Of a stretch of DNA of 6,056 nt, positions 5,057-6,056 are shown piece after piece. Both the position numbers and the translations under genes were made by a program. The stretch is from an uncultured bacterium (GTDB taxonomy: Bacteria > Methylomirabilota > Methylomirabilia > Rokubacteriales > CSP1-6): contig CAMLFJ010000225.1 of the NCBI GenBank assembly GCA_946479205.1, forward strand, positions 1 to 6,056. The letters are read 5' to 3'. The first letter of the stretch is position 1. Every line of letters starts with the position of its first letter. The notes beneath the pieces were generated by a model. The model was not told the origin of the DNA and ran no database searches. It saw nothing but the letters and a program-made list of their open reading frames with translations.

Positions 5057-6056
5057 GTGATCCCGGTCGAGGAAGCGCTCGAACGCATCCTGTCGCGCGT
5101 GACCGTGCTCGGCGACGAGCGCGTCTCGCTCACCGACGCGCTCCATCGCGTGCTCGCGGAGGATGTGGACAGCCCGCGAGACATGCCGCCGTGGCCCGCC
5201 TCCTCGATGGACGGCTACGCTCTCCGCAGCGCCGACACCGCCCCCGCCGGTCCCGGCGCGCCCGCGCGCCTCCACCTGGCCGGTCGCGTGCCCGCGGGCG
5301 CGATGGCGGAGCGGCCGCTCCGGCCCGGCGAGGCCTTCCGGATCTTCACCGGCGCGCCGCTCCCGGAGGGTGCCGACGCGGTCATCCCCCAGGAGGACGT
5401 GACCGAGGACGCGGGCGCGCTCGTCGTCCCGCGGCCGGTCGGGGACGGTGACTTCGTGAGGCCCCGAGGCGAGGACATGAAGCGGGGCGACCGCGTGCTC
5501 GAGCGCGGCCGGGTGCTGAGCGCGGCCGATATCGGGATGCTCGCCACGGTGGGCCGGAGCCCGGTGAGCGTGATCCGGCGGCCTCGCGTGGGGATCCTCT
5601 CCACCGGCGACGAGCTGGTGGATCTGGGGGGCCGGATCGGGCCCGGACAGATCCCGAACTCCAACAGCTACTCCCTCATCGCCCAGGTGATCGAGGCCGG
5701 CGCCCAGCCGGTGAGCCTGGGGATCGCGGGCGACCGTCTGGACGACATCGAGACGCGGCTCCGCTGGGGGCTCGCGTGCGATCTCGTGATGTCCTCGGCG
5801 GGCGTCTCGGTCGGGGAGCACGACTTCGTGAAGGCCGCGCTGGCGCGGCTCGGCGCCGAGCAGCATCTCTGGCTCGTGGACATGCGTCCGGGCAAGCCGA
5901 TCGCCTTCTCGACGATCCCCCAGGAAGGCAAGGGCGCCCTGGCCCTCTTCGCCCTCCCCGGCAATCCCGTCTCCGCCATGGTCACCTTCGAGCTCTTCGT
6001 CCGCCCCGCGATCCTCCGCATGGCCGGCCACACCCGCCTCCACCGCCCCACGATCA
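5057..6056 (+). CDS. moeA: Molybdopterin molybdenumtransferase MoeA (3' partial)
   Basis: A frame open from GTG 5057 to the window edge encodes 333 residues of a protein usually about 400 long. MoeA inserts molybdate into adenylylated molybdopterin, the last general step of molybdenum cofactor synthesis in the cytoplasm. Residues 1 to about 165 match the MoeA N-terminal domains, with PPWPASSMDGYAL (44-56), FRIFTGAPLPEGADAV (94-109) and RPRGEDMKRGD (135-145). Residues about 176-320 match the MoCF-binding domain: GILSTGDEL (179-187), GQIPNSNSYSL (197-207), SSAGVSVGEHDF (246-257), RPGKPIAF (277-284) and LPGNPVSAM (300-308). By analogy with E. coli MoeA, D52, E186, D226 and D256 are candidate metal or substrate residues. 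A247 replaces the commoner Gly of the SGGVSVG motif. The C-terminal domain IV lies beyond the edge. The opening MIPVEEALERIL is typical, supporting GTG 5057; no ATG fits better. It starts 39 bases after actF and may be separately transcribed. Confidence 0.95.
   Translation, partial: MIPVEEALERILSRVTVLGDERVSLTDALHRVLAEDVDSPRDMPPWPASSMDGYALRSADTAPAGPGAPARLHLAGRVPAGAMAERPLRPGEAFRIFTGAPLPEGADAVIPQEDVTEDAGALVVPRPVGDGDFVRPRGEDMKRGDRVLERGRVLSAADIGMLATVGRSPVSVIRRPRVGILSTGDELVDLGGRIGPGQIPNSNSYSLIAQVIEAGAQPVSLGIAGDRLDDIETRLRWGLACDLVMSSAGVSVGEHDFVKAALARLGAEQHLWLVDMRPGKPIAFSTIPQEGKGALALFALPGNPVSAMVTFELFVRPAILRMAGHTRLHRPTI

Noticed and set aside
5163..5451. Short plus-strand frames starting at 5163 and 5191
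   Set aside because: Both lie inside moeA in other phases and give Arg/Pro-rich products; the moeA frame here contains the PASSMDGYAL and IFTGAPLPEGADAV motifs.
5030..6043. A 337-codon minus-strand open frame opposite moeA
   Set aside because: The plus strand encodes MoeA with all its main motifs in order. The minus-strand product has no domain and a shadow-like composition.
1..6056. A previously undescribed system, mobile element, CRISPR array or RNA gene
   Set aside because: Every stretch longer than 40 bases is explained by act genes or moeA. I saw no spaced direct repeats, no inverted terminal repeats, no transposase or integrase motifs and no tRNA-like fold.

Overview
The window is GC-rich, single-strand (+) bacterial DNA. 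It carries the distal part of an alternative complex III (ACIII, act) operon, followed by the start of a molybdopterin molybdenumtransferase gene (moeA). Protein similarity suggests a Gram-negative-type, respiring bacterium. The very high GC content and family assortment would fit lineages such as Methylomirabilota/Rokubacteria, Acidobacteriota, Gemmatimonadota or Myxococcota. No taxonomic marker is present, so this is only a guess.

Layout: (1) 1-1477, the C-terminal 491 codons of actB, a fusion of a molybdopterin-oxidoreductase-like domain and a four-cluster iron-sulfur domain; its 5' end lies outside the window. (2) 1479-2843, actC, a ten-helix NrfD/PsrC-like quinol-binding membrane subunit. 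(3) 2845-3372, actD, a two-helix DUF3341 membrane protein. (4) 3369-3875, actE, a membrane-anchored mono-heme cytochrome c. (5) 3872-5017, actF, a second ten-helix NrfD-like subunit. (6) 5018-5056, a 39-base gap with a GC hairpin and a possible -10 box. (7) 5057-6056, moeA from a GTG start, running off the right edge after 333 codons.

The five act genes are packed with gaps of one base or four-base ATGA overlaps, so they are almost certainly co-transcribed and translationally coupled. Together with ActA (a multiheme cytochrome c, expected just upstream and not visible here) they would form a quinol:electron-acceptor oxidoreductase that replaces the cytochrome bc1 complex. By family knowledge, quinol is oxidised in ActC, electrons pass through the Fe-S clusters of ActB to the hemes of ActA/ActE, and then to a cytochrome c oxidase. 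No terminal oxidase genes follow actF here, although they do in many act loci.

I found no mobile element, CRISPR array, tRNA, rRNA or evidence of a new system. The most interesting points are the readable ActC/ActF paralogy with loss of the candidate quinol-site residues in ActF, the Cys-to-Thr change that marks a [3Fe-4S] site in ActB, the actF-moeA junction with a possible leaderless start, and the lack of a lipobox in ActE.
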